A DNA stretch of 64,000 nt from the NCBI RefSeq assembly GCF_018449635.1, contig NZ_JAAVUV010000004.1:496001-560000 (forward strand), written 5' to 3'. Shown here piece after piece: positions 27,601-34,681 of the stretch. Origin of the DNA: Caballeronia sp. dw_276 (lineage in GTDB: Bacteria; Pseudomonadota; Gammaproteobacteria; Burkholderiales; Burkholderiaceae). The notes below the pieces were generated by a model. The model was given only the letters and a program-made list of their open reading frames with translations, made no database searches and was not told where the DNA came from. Positions within the stretch are counted from its first letter, which is position 1; each line of letters begins with the position of its first letter. The translations under genes were made by a program, and so were the position numbers.

Positions 27601-28210
27601 TACACAGGTGAAACTGCGCGGCCAACGCATCGAACCCGGCGAAATTGAAGGATTGCTGCGCGCGTATCCAGGCGTCAATGACGCCGTGGTCATCGTGCGC
27701 GACGAGCAACTGGTCGCGTATGTGGCGCGTGGCGGCGAAGGCTCGCTGGATCAGTCCGCGCTTCTGAATGCATTGCGAGCACAACTGCCACCCTACATGG
27801 TGCCCGCGCGCGTGATCGAGCTCGCAGCGCTACCAGTCACGCCGAACGGTAAATGTGATCGCAATGCGCTACCGGCTCCGGCGCGCGAAGGCCGTCCGAT
27901 CGAATTGCCGAAAACGACCACAGAGCAACAACTGGCCGCGATCTGGCAACGCGTGTTGCGCGTGGAATCGATAGGACGCGACGACGATTTCTTCGTCCTC
28001 GGCGGCCATTCTCTTCTTGCCACACAGGCCAATGCACAAGCCAATCTTCATTGGTCATTGATGCTCCCGCTACGCATGCTTTTCGATCAACGCACGCTCG
28101 CGCGCTGCGCTGCAGAGATCGATCTGGCACTGGCCGAACGCGGCAACACAAATGAAAAAGACGCGTTAAGCGCCATCGATGCACTGCTCGGCGAACTCGA
28201 AGCGCAATGA
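18620..28210 (+). CDS. orbI: Three-module NRPS for a hydroxamate siderophore, A-T-C-A-T-E-C-A-T (OrbI/MbaA-like)
   Basis: 3196 residues from the ATG at 18620, preceded by AGAGGA. Domains by motif: A1 (10-515, TSGSTGTPK near 163), T1 (GGDSL, Ser about 555), C1 (HHAVSDG about 753), A2 (1070-1560), T2 (GGDSI about 1615), E (HHLIVDG about 1798, with NYLGQF), C2 following E (HHLLLDG about 2270), A3 (2590-3085), T3 (GGHSL about 3130). Pocket residues aligned by eye to GrsA: A1 DAEAAGGMS(K), resembling hydroxyornithine pockets; A2 DLTKIGHVG(K), Asp-like; A3 DVWHISLID(K), Ser. The E domain after Asp predicts a D-residue, and C2 has the D-to-L linker type. There is no starter C domain and no TE. Order and count match OrbI/MbaA. 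All catalytic motifs look intact. Confidence 0.9.
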   Translation: MTTHTTRFPTALHIRISALARLAPDAPALTSFSPVETRLSRGELDRRAENLASQLRAAGVKTEVRVGVCVERSCELFVALLAVLKAGGVFVPLDPHHPAARLDWIVKDAGLVHGVVDVAADETMRQRFSQCLTISSEDISGSVGIDQESDETFVHPHAAAYMIYTSGSTGTPKAVVVEHGPLAAHCDALTATLPIAADDRLLHFASVNFDAAHECWLAPLAVGASIVITDPPPFAPEAALAMIDREQVNIAAFPPAYLREFAALAERSGVPQSLRVLAFGGEALSQHAFYAVRRVFPTVRLVNGYGPTEAIMSPMLWPVAPGVTPELSGDDAYAALPIGCAIGPRVARIGDADELLLGGACLARGYHGRAALTAERFLPDASGEPGARIYRTGDRARLRQDGAYDYLGRIDDQVQVRGVRVEPGEIAACLRAHPLVRDAAVLADLADGRTVLTACIVATDELDDATIKAYVEERLPDAWQPHRYTRLGHLSYTLNGKLDRDALRRAVLALVAKPDENFTAPHTDTERWLAACWQRILGDASLVGREDRFFNRGGDSLAAMQLQAAIRSELGVNLRLDTLFDDPQLDALAALIDGSERESGTPQVALTRMPPMPAGARFIDRPASFAQQRFWVIAQTQNAGSAYHIAGHWTLRGALDTQALQQALDHVIGRHEAWRTTLVENDDGVVMQRIHSNLPVRIGHVNLIHLNDSEQRAQSDRLAQDHAAQSFDLAEGPLLRATLVTFSTESHRLMLAVHHAVSDGWSSRCAFDELALAYTAFTEGRDPRLPALPIQYADYAQWQRDLVASAEGARQIGFWRKELDAAPEPLALPYDRARPAERDHRGGRVALRLDTDTTNALHALAHRVHASPFAVLLAAFDAWLYRLTGTTDLVVAVPVAHRQRAETAPLIGLFLNTLALRAKVEPLASFEVLIDSVRAATLSAFAHQDVPFDQVLDAIKPPVRRGEEWLRVKFAQQFDAEIKAELAGVSAVAAPGPDLSARFDFALDFTDNSSGIELVAAYALDCIDTRTAEAWLRSFAALVAHAVRDPQIPVALVDCANNLNVQSGRTLATPGSDVLSLIVAHAVTTPQRVAVADEHTQLTCAELDHASNRVAIALQQRGTGIEQPVVVCIERSVKFVVALLGVLKSGAYAVLLDPAMPSERLAAAADSCGAHVALIATATRSIGNAQVLDIDAIGQDDSLSNASGRRVPPLPEQAAYLIFTSGSTGTPKGVVVSHRALADYVQGMLDELDPAPNLSMAMVSTVAADLGHTTLFGALCSGRTLHLLPAACAFDPDRFAQEMRTRDVGVLKIVPGHLHALLDAQRPADVLPSHALITGGEILPWVLVDRIAALKPGCRVINHYGPTETTVGSLVCDTSGFTQADLRSQSVPVGRPLPNAYACVFDALGSSVPVGAIGELYLGGPGVARGYLGRAAATAEKFVPHPGATGERLYRTGDRVRLRADGRLDFLGRLDDQVKIRGYRVEPGEVSAMLRTIDGVMQAETLAVEQDGRLRLASFVTLTEGSVQTEAALREALALRVPEYMIPSVLAVLEALPVTPNGKVDRAALREIAGAPAPVESDGDAPRGPTEDTLAAVWKDVLKVERIGRGDNFFELGGDSILVLQVIARSRKRGVRFTPKQLFDGPTIARLATVATSTDAAVIPKPSTPPRASNAVLTPAQLRFFALDMPQRGHWNQSVQFDTQTPFDLDAFARAFNALLTHHEIFSQRFVQRSGGNTWSIVQAAKPFDTLPLAATTATDRADALAQFDALQCTLDITNGPLVCALAATLPDGSAQLYLAIHHLIVDGVSWRILLEDLDTTYRAAIERRAVRLPPTGSRAQDWAARLARAARDPSSQFAQETSYWSALSGDYDDLPIDHPEASATNADAVVFEQTLDADLTRAALSEANAAYRTQTVEILVAALAHAFQEKTGQTSCRIELEGHGREALFDDIDASRTLGWLTSHYPVALDLGETPLGTLTQVKDTLRAVPNKGLGFGVLRHYGDDATRKVLEAIPRPRVTFNYLGQFEVPRDALLNPRFGGAGRERDLAGPLGNTLAIHAYIDTIGSRSLRLHWVYAGTQFHRATIEALAQLFETALASIVAACATRLEVHGGGATPGDYPLARAAGLNQAALNRLPHDLRSIDDIYPLSPMQQGILFHSLLAPEQATYINQLVATLHAPDVQRLRTAFDSAVPRHDILRTSFTPGEATPMQIVHRQARLPVEMLDWRGQGELALESWLAADRARGFDLSKPPLMRVTLIQIADDEWKLVWTRHHLLLDGWSTARLFADILRDCMEPARPQFAVPAKARYRDFIAWLAQKDTNAEKAFWLECLALLDEPVLVAKREPDMQTGNRTWRAAFDARTMSRITDTARRLHITLNTLVQGAWALALQRVTHQSTVAFGATVAGRPDALPDVDTVLGLFINTLPVITEPSPQREAATWLRALQADNAAAAEHAHTPLADIQQWAGRGGGALFDTLLVFENYPVDEAWAGRDERSLKMRDLRNIESTDFAVTLVVEAGESMTIDYGYDAARIDEKRVAMLHRAFAACLGALVESPHALLGTISIASPDDIAAIAQCNATTYISPEQQQLPLHRQFELAAKVSPHAIALEFVDASGELRQMCYSELDALANRVAAALVARSVVPDMVVALCVERSFDMVIALMGVLKAGAAYLPIDPDYPAERIAYLLKDAQPAVVLTQAHLRERVEANAANVATVAELMQDNTTFAARADVHAKQLAYLIYTSGSTGKPKGAGNTHGALSNRIAWMQRAYTLTGGDVVLHKTPFGFDVSVWEFVWPLSVGAKLAIAAPGDHRDPARLVAAIEARGVTMLHFVPSMLAAFVAYLEDFNAAARCTTLQRIIASGEALAPELVARVAQLLPNARLYNLYGPTEAAIDVSHWTCSANDGNAVSVPIGHAIDNLQLHVLDAAMHPLPEGAVGELYLGGAGLARGYLGRPALTAERFVPDPFVVGARLYRTGDLACRRSDGALDYLGRIDTQVKLRGQRIEPGEIEGLLRAYPGVNDAVVIVRDEQLVAYVARGGEGSLDQSALLNALRAQLPPYMVPARVIELAALPVTPNGKCDRNALPAPAREGRPIELPKTTTEQQLAAIWQRVLRVESIGRDDDFFVLGGHSLLATQANAQANLHWSLMLPLRMLFDQRTLARCAAEIDLALAERGNTNEKDALSAIDALLGELEAQ

Positions 28211-28233
28211 AGACCGGGAACCAAGGATCAACG

Positions 28234-31200
28234 ATGACGGCACGACCGGATTTGCTTTCTCTCGCAGCACGCTTCGCGCAATTACCTGACGCACAACGCA
28301 AAGTGTTCCTGCAAAAACTCCCGGCGACGGGAATCGACTTTCGAATGCTGCCGATACCGCCGCGCGCCGAGCGCTCCGCAAGCGTTCCGGCTTCGTTCGC
28401 ACAGACCCGTCTCTGGCTGCATGCGCGGATGATCGACGAGCCCGCCGCATATCACATCACCGAGCGTCTGCGTCTTGACGGGACACTCGACGAACATGCG
28501 CTGCGGCGTTCGTGCGACGCATTGATTGCGCGTCACGAGGCGTTGCGCACGACGTTTTCGGAAGGTGCGAATGGTGTCATGCAGACCGTGCGTGCGCCGG
28601 AGCCATGCCGCTGGCAGACATTCGACGTGAGCGGTATTGCGCTTGCGCAGCGCGAGGCCCGGGCAGAGGAACTGGCGCTCGCCGATGAAACCAAACCCTT
28701 CGATCTGGCCCACGGCCCGCTGATGCGCGCATGCCTGATTCGCCTCGATGCGCGGACACATTGGCTTGCGTTGACCACCCATCACATTGTGTCGGACGGC
28801 TGGTCGGGCGATGTTGCGCTCGCGGAGCTGGCGTCGTTCTACCGGTCGTATGCAACGGGCGATGCGGTCACACTCGAGTCACTGCCGGTGCAGTACGCCG
28901 ATTACGCGCTATGGCAACGACGTTGGCTCGACGCTGGCGAGCGTGATCGTCAACTTGAATTCTGGCGTGTACAAATCGACCCGGAGCGTGACGTGCTGAT
29001 GCTCCCAGGGGCGGCGCCACGTCCGGCGCAACGTAGCGCGCGCGCCGCGCGTCACGTGATCAAGCTCGACACCCAGATCGTGCAGCGCATCACCAATCTT
29101 GCCCACTCACACCGCACAACGCCATTCGCCGTTTTGCTTGCAACGCTCAACGCATTGCTCGCGCGTGCGTCAGGGGAGCAACATATCCAGATCGGCGTGC
29201 CGGCCGCAAATCGCGAACGTGCCGAAACCGCGGGATTGATCGGCTTCTTCGTGAACACGTTGACGCTCGCAATGCGCATCGATACAACGAAAAGTTTTTC
29301 TGCGCTTATCGATGCAACGGCGCAAGGTCTTATTGATGCCCAGGCGCATCAGGACGTGCCCTTCGAGCAAGTGGTCGAGGCCACGGGCGTCGCGCGTAGC
29401 GCAAGCCATCATCCGCTGTTCCAGGTCATAGCCGCGTATGGCGCACGCCGTCCGTTGCCGTCTTTCGCCGATGTCCGCGTGACCGAGTTGCCCTCGGGCA
29501 CGCCATTCGCAAAGTTCGACCTGACGCTCAATTTCGAGGTCCGCGACGATGGCTTCATCGACGCCGCTTTTCTTTACGCGCTCGATCTGTTCGAAGCCGA
29601 TGCCATCGATCGCCTGGCGCAGCGGTTTATCGAATTGCTGTTGAACGCACTTGATACACCAGATATTGCAGTCGGCGACCTGCAATGGTTGCCGCTCGCC
29701 GAACGCATTCAGCTCGATGCATGGAACCATAATCCGCCCGACGACGATGGCCCGTTCAGGCCCGTCCACGAACGCATAGCCGATCATGCGCGTGCGCGTC
29801 CCAATGCTCGCGGCGTGGCGGACGTGGATCGCTCGCTCACGCGTCACGAAGTGAATACACGCGCAACACAGCTCGCACAGCGTCTGGTTGCTGCAGGCGT
29901 CAGCGCCGAAATGCGCGTAGGAGTCGCTCTGAGCCGCTCCGTTGACCTGCCAGTCGGTTTGATCGCAGCACTGAAATCCGGCGGTGCGTTCGTCCCGCTC
30001 GACCCAAGCCATCCGCGCGAACGCCTCGCGCAAATCATCGACGATGCGCAGATTCTCCACATCATCACCGAGCGCGCAAGCCTGTCCGCGCTACCAGTCT
30101 CGGATCACGTGCGTATCTGGCTGGTCGATGACGAAAGTCTCTTCCACGACGACAGCACCGCGTTGCCCTCGGTTTCGCGAACGCAAGCAGCCTATGTGAT
30201 CTATACATCGGGATCGACGGGAAAGCCGAAAGGCGTGATCGTCGATCATGGATCGTTCGCGCTGCATTGCGCGGCGATCGCGAGGCGCTACGGGGTAAGC
30301 GAGAAGGATGTGTTCCTGCTGTTCCAGTCCGTGAACTTCGATGGTTCGCACGAAGGCTGGTTCTCGCAGTACATGTCCGGCGCGGCCGTTGCTGTGACGG
30401 CGGATACGCTATGGCCGCCTGCGCTGACTTGCAAGATGATGGTGCGCGAAGGCGTGACCATGACCTACGTGCCGCCCGGCTGCGCGACGCAACTTGCAGA
30501 GTGGGCGCTCGCACACGGCGCGCCGCCTACGTTGCGCTCGCTGACAGTGGGCGGCGAGGCCACGTCGCGCGAAGCCTTTGCGCTGATGCGCCGCGCGTTC
30601 CCGCATGCCCGCATCGTCAATGGCTATGGCCCGACGGAAACGGTCATCACGCCAATGCTGTGGATGTTCAACCCCGGCGACGATCCCGCGAAGCTTGCCG
30701 ACAGCGCGTATCTGCCGATCGGCACGCTCGTCGGGGCGCGTACCGCGCATGTCCTCGACGCACGCCTGAACACGCTGCCTGTCGGTGTGATCGGCGAGTT
30801 GTATCTGGGTGGGGATGGCATTGGCGTCGCGCGCGGTTATCTCGATCGATCCGCAATGACGGCTGAGCGTTTCGTGCCCGATCCGTTCGGCGTTCCGGGC
30901 GCGCGGCTGTATCGAACGGGGGATCTTGTGAAGCGCCGCGCCGATGGCGTGTTTGATTTCATCGGCCGCGTGGATCATCAGGTCAAGCTGCGCGGCTTGC
31001 GTATCGAGCTCGGAGAGATCGAAGCGCAACTCGCGGCGCATGACGATGTGCGCGAGGCCGTTGCGGTGGTGAACGGCAAGGGCGCGCAAGCGGCGCTCGT
31101 GGCCTACGTCGAACTGACCGATGAAGCACGCAAGCGCTCCGTTCGTGCCGATGCCGCCGAGCTGGACGCACACCTGCGCCACACGCTGCCGGACTACATG

Positions 31201-33189
31201 GTGCCGGCGTTCATAGTCGTGCTCGACGCCTTGCCGCGCAATACGAATAGCAAGGTCGATCGCGCTGCATTGCCTGAACCGCAGCGCGTGCAGCGCGCTT
31301 ATGAAGTGCCCTTGGACGCAACGGAGATCGCCATAGCGCGGATCTGGCGCGAAGTGCTGGGCGCGGAAGCGGTCGAACGCGTCGGCCGTGCGGACCATTT
31401 CTTCGAACTCGGTGGTCACTCGCTCGCGGCGGTGCGGGTGGCAACGCGCGTTGCCGAGCAGCTTGGACGGGACGTGCCGGTTCGCACGCTTTTCGAGGCG
31501 CCGGTTTTATCGCAGTACGCCCAGCGCGTGGCGCTTGCCAGACATTCGGACGCGTTGCTGGATGCGTCAGTCGAAAAACAACTGGAAGCGGATGGCGATG
31601 GCATCTTGCCGTTGTCACCCGCGCAACTCGGCTTATGGTTTTTGTGGCGCACGCAACCCGATAGTGCCGCTTACAACATACCGGTCGCGTTGCGACTGCG
31701 TGGCGAGCTTTCCGTCGAGGCGTTGCGTGGAGCGTTCACGCAGGCCGCTGCCCGTCATCCTGCGTTGCGCACGCGTTTTGTTGAAAGAGGGACAAGCCTC
31801 CCGGGTCAGCGTATTGAAGACCCGCGACCGATAGAACTTCACGTGATCGACCTCTCGAACAATCCAGCGCCCGTCGCGCGCGCGAATCGGCTTACGGACG
31901 AAGACGCGCTGGCTCCCTTCGACCTGCTTGAAGCAGCGCCGCTCTGGCGCGTGCGGCTTCTTAGACTTGCCGACGACGATCACGTGCTTTCGCTCGTGAT
32001 TCATCACATTGTCTCGGACGGTCATTCGATCGATCTCTGGCTCGATGAAATCCGTTCGACGTACGTTGCGCTACGGTCCGGTGCACCGGTCGCACATTCA
32101 GCTCCGTTATCGCCGGTTCTTCCAATGGCCGCGCCGCAATCTCGCGTTGCATTTTGGCGCGACGCGCTGGAAACGCTGGACACTGCTGCGTCGAACATCC
32201 TGCCGGCGCCGCCATCCGGTCGTGCAATGCAACCGCGCTGGACGGCGAGCCGCATCGCGTTCGAGTTCGACGAAGCGCTCATACGCCGTGCGCGCGCAAT
32301 GTCGGTCGAAGCGCACGCAACGTTGCCCATGCTGTTACACGCCGCGCTCAACGTGGTGTTGTATCGGATGACTGGCGCGATCGACCAACCCGTCGGCGTG
32401 CTCGCTTCAACCCGCGAGCATTCGGGCGATGCCGCGCGCTACGCGCTCGGTCTCTTCATCAATGCGGTGGTCGTCCGCACGCAACTGACTGAATGTGACA
32501 CGCCAGCGACCATCCTCGATGCGGTACGGGACGCGGCGCTCGCGGCGTACGCACATGCAGATACGCCTTTCGCCGATGTCGTCGCGGCATTGCGCGCTCC
32601 ACGCGAAGGCATGACGAATCCATTGTTCCAGGTGATGTTCAACTATTTGCGTCCGGCGGCGAACGCCGGGCACGACTGGGCGGGCCTCTCGCTTGAAGCG
32701 TTCAACGATGTCCGGCATCGCGTGGTCTTCGAGCTCGAGCTGGATATTGTCGAACATCGCGATGGACGCGTGACCGGTGCATTTTCTTACGCGAACGAAC
32801 TGGTCAATGCAACGTTCGCCGATGCGCTCGCGCGCGAGTATCTGGACGTGGTGATGCAATTCGTAGACGCTCCGAACGCCACCTTGGGATTCGTGCAGCC
32901 GCTTCACCAAGGTACACCGGGCGCACTGACGCCTTTCACGCTCGACGCCGAGGCCGCTTCAACAGCGCTCACGCTCGAACATCTCTGGCGTGATCTCTTC
33001 AATGGCCAGCCGCTTTCCCACGACGACAACCTCTTCGATGCCGGCGCAACCTCGTTCGACGTCGTCCGGTTTATCGATGCAACCCGCGCTGCCGGTTTCG
33101 CATTGACCATCCGCGACGTCTTCGAAACGCCGAGCATCGCGGGCCTGGCCTCGAGGATCGCGTCGAACGTGGAGCTGCGCGAACCGTGA
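28234..33189 (+). CDS. orbJ: Terminal NRPS, C-A-T-C-T without thioesterase (OrbJ/MbaB-like)
   Basis: 1651 residues from the ATG at 28234, which has AAGGA six bases upstream; an ATG at 28207 overlapping the previous stop is the alternative. Domains: C (HHIVSDG about 182), A (TSGSTGKPK about 656), T (GGHSL, Ser about 1062), second C (HHIVSDG about 1256), and a final carrier domain with an unusual core (AGATSF, Ser about 1607). The A pocket reads DGEYTGGIT(K), a hydroxyornithine-type code. No TE or reductase follows. In ornibactin/malleobactin assembly the extra C-T part is thought to release the chain by attaching a diamine such as putrescine; the same is inferred here. The A10 motif reads NSK instead of NGK, keeping the Lys. 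Confidence 0.88.
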   Translation: MTARPDLLSLAARFAQLPDAQRKVFLQKLPATGIDFRMLPIPPRAERSASVPASFAQTRLWLHARMIDEPAAYHITERLRLDGTLDEHALRRSCDALIARHEALRTTFSEGANGVMQTVRAPEPCRWQTFDVSGIALAQREARAEELALADETKPFDLAHGPLMRACLIRLDARTHWLALTTHHIVSDGWSGDVALAELASFYRSYATGDAVTLESLPVQYADYALWQRRWLDAGERDRQLEFWRVQIDPERDVLMLPGAAPRPAQRSARAARHVIKLDTQIVQRITNLAHSHRTTPFAVLLATLNALLARASGEQHIQIGVPAANRERAETAGLIGFFVNTLTLAMRIDTTKSFSALIDATAQGLIDAQAHQDVPFEQVVEATGVARSASHHPLFQVIAAYGARRPLPSFADVRVTELPSGTPFAKFDLTLNFEVRDDGFIDAAFLYALDLFEADAIDRLAQRFIELLLNALDTPDIAVGDLQWLPLAERIQLDAWNHNPPDDDGPFRPVHERIADHARARPNARGVADVDRSLTRHEVNTRATQLAQRLVAAGVSAEMRVGVALSRSVDLPVGLIAALKSGGAFVPLDPSHPRERLAQIIDDAQILHIITERASLSALPVSDHVRIWLVDDESLFHDDSTALPSVSRTQAAYVIYTSGSTGKPKGVIVDHGSFALHCAAIARRYGVSEKDVFLLFQSVNFDGSHEGWFSQYMSGAAVAVTADTLWPPALTCKMMVREGVTMTYVPPGCATQLAEWALAHGAPPTLRSLTVGGEATSREAFALMRRAFPHARIVNGYGPTETVITPMLWMFNPGDDPAKLADSAYLPIGTLVGARTAHVLDARLNTLPVGVIGELYLGGDGIGVARGYLDRSAMTAERFVPDPFGVPGARLYRTGDLVKRRADGVFDFIGRVDHQVKLRGLRIELGEIEAQLAAHDDVREAVAVVNGKGAQAALVAYVELTDEARKRSVRADAAELDAHLRHTLPDYMVPAFIVVLDALPRNTNSKVDRAALPEPQRVQRAYEVPLDATEIAIARIWREVLGAEAVERVGRADHFFELGGHSLAAVRVATRVAEQLGRDVPVRTLFEAPVLSQYAQRVALARHSDALLDASVEKQLEADGDGILPLSPAQLGLWFLWRTQPDSAAYNIPVALRLRGELSVEALRGAFTQAAARHPALRTRFVERGTSLPGQRIEDPRPIELHVIDLSNNPAPVARANRLTDEDALAPFDLLEAAPLWRVRLLRLADDDHVLSLVIHHIVSDGHSIDLWLDEIRSTYVALRSGAPVAHSAPLSPVLPMAAPQSRVAFWRDALETLDTAASNILPAPPSGRAMQPRWTASRIAFEFDEALIRRARAMSVEAHATLPMLLHAALNVVLYRMTGAIDQPVGVLASTREHSGDAARYALGLFINAVVVRTQLTECDTPATILDAVRDAALAAYAHADTPFADVVAALRAPREGMTNPLFQVMFNYLRPAANAGHDWAGLSLEAFNDVRHRVVFELELDIVEHRDGRVTGAFSYANELVNATFADALAREYLDVVMQFVDAPNATLGFVQPLHQGTPGALTPFTLDAEAASTALTLEHLWRDLFNGQPLSHDDNLFDAGATSFDVVRFIDATRAAGFALTIRDVFETPSIAGLASRIASNVELREP

Positions 33190-33254
33190 CCGATCAACTC
33201 AACCGCCGCGCGCCATTTCAACGCGTCGGCGCAAACCGATAAAGGACCTGAGAC

Positions 33255-34631
33255 ATGCAGAGAGACACCGTATTCGATCTGATCGGCGTCGGCTTCGGAC
33301 CGTCGAATCTTTCACTGGCCGTGCGTCTCGCAGAAGAGGCCGGCACGTCGCGCCTCGCGCATTGCTTCATCGAACGGCAGCCCGAATTCGGCTGGCATCG
33401 CGGCATGCTGCTCGACGACTGCCGCATGCAGATCTCCTTCCTGAAAGACCTCGTCACGCAGCGCGATCCGAAGAGCCGCTTCACGTTCATCAACTACCTG
33501 TTCGAACGCGGCCGCCTAAACGACTTCGTCAACCTGAAGAGTTTCTACCCGACCCGCGTCGAGTTTCACGACTATCTTCGCTGGGTGGCCGATGCCTTCG
33601 AAGAGCGGCTGCATTACGGCGAAACCGTCACATCGATAGAACCCGTTCACACGCCGGGCAGCAGCAAGGAAGTCGGTGCGTTACGCGTCTCTTCCCGCGA
33701 TCAGGATGGCCGTGAATGGCAACGCGTCACGCGCGCGTTGTCGGTGGGCATAGGCGGGGCGGCGCAGGTTCCCGAAGCGTTTGCGGCGCTCGGCAGCCAC
33801 AACGTGATCCACTCATCGACGTATCTGACATCGATCGATCGCGTGGTGGGGAAGGCGAACGATGCATCCCGCCGCAAACGCGTTGCAGTGATCGGCGGCG
33901 GGCAGAGCGCGGCGGAGGTCTTCGTGGATTTGTCGCGGCGCTTTCTGCATGTCGATGCAAGCCTCGTGATTCGTTCGGGCGCGCTCAAGCCCGCGGACGA
34001 CACGCCCTTCGTCAACGAAATCTTTAGCCCCGCCTACACGGATGTGGTCTACGGTCAGTCGAAAGACGGCCGGCGTTCGCTGATCGAGCGTTTCCGCGAT
34101 ACCAATTACGCGGTCGTTGACCGGCCTTTGATCGAACAGATCTACGAGATGCTTTATCTGCAAAACGTCTCCGACGATGTTCGTCACCGCCTGCTTGCAA
34201 ACACTGGAATTGAAGCGGCGGTACGCACGGCGGATGGGCAGATCGAGCTTACCTTGCGCGACAACCTGACGGGACTCGGGCGTGCCGAACGCTTCGACGC
34301 GCTCGTGCTGGCGACAGGTTACAGACGCGATACGCATATTGCCCTGCTCGACGGACTGGCGCCGCATCTCGGCGATGCACTTGCCCAGGGCGACGTCGAA
34401 CGCGATTACCGGCTCGCGACGCCGGAGCATTTCAAACCTCGAATTTATTTGCAAGGCTGCTGTGAAGACAGCCACGGATTGTCCGACACGCTGTTGTCTG
34501 TCCTGGCGCTGCGTTCGGATGAGATTGTCGCGTCGCTCGCCGAGCACGCGGCACGGGACCGGCCGGCCAGCCGGATTACACCACAACAAAAAAACGGGAT
34601 GAGCGACGGCCGCATGGCTATCGCTCTTTGA
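33255..34631 (+). CDS. pvdA: L-ornithine N5-monooxygenase (PvdA-like)
   Basis: 458 residues. It hydroxylates the side-chain nitrogen of ornithine using FAD, NADPH and O2, the first step to the hydroxamates. Visible motifs: FAD-binding GVGFGPSNLSLA at residues 12-23, MQISFLKDLVT and the NADPH-binding VAVIGGGQSAAEVF near residue 215, and the C-terminal ATGYRRD and HGLSDTLLSVLALR. AAGGA lies before the start. It follows the NRPS gene by 65 bp, so it is probably in the same transcript, and supplies both hydroxyornithine residues predicted for the peptide. Confidence 0.92.
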   Translation: MQRDTVFDLIGVGFGPSNLSLAVRLAEEAGTSRLAHCFIERQPEFGWHRGMLLDDCRMQISFLKDLVTQRDPKSRFTFINYLFERGRLNDFVNLKSFYPTRVEFHDYLRWVADAFEERLHYGETVTSIEPVHTPGSSKEVGALRVSSRDQDGREWQRVTRALSVGIGGAAQVPEAFAALGSHNVIHSSTYLTSIDRVVGKANDASRRKRVAVIGGGQSAAEVFVDLSRRFLHVDASLVIRSGALKPADDTPFVNEIFSPAYTDVVYGQSKDGRRSLIERFRDTNYAVVDRPLIEQIYEMLYLQNVSDDVRHRLLANTGIEAAVRTADGQIELTLRDNLTGLGRAERFDALVLATGYRRDTHIALLDGLAPHLGDALAQGDVERDYRLATPEHFKPRIYLQGCCEDSHGLSDTLLSVLALRSDEIVASLAEHAARDRPASRITPQQKNGMSDGRMAIAL

Positions 34632-34638
34632 TTAAACC

Positions 34639-34658
34639 GCGGCCATATAAAAGGCCGC
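34639..34658 (+). terminator. Small hairpin before the TonB receptor gene
   Basis: GCGGCC (34639-34644) and GGCCGC (34653-34658) pair around an 8-base A/T loop in the 50-bp gap between hydroxylase and receptor genes. There is no T-run, so it would attenuate or process the transcript rather than end it. Confidence 0.35.
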
Positions 34659-34681
34659 ATTGTGATTTGGAGCGACGGAAA

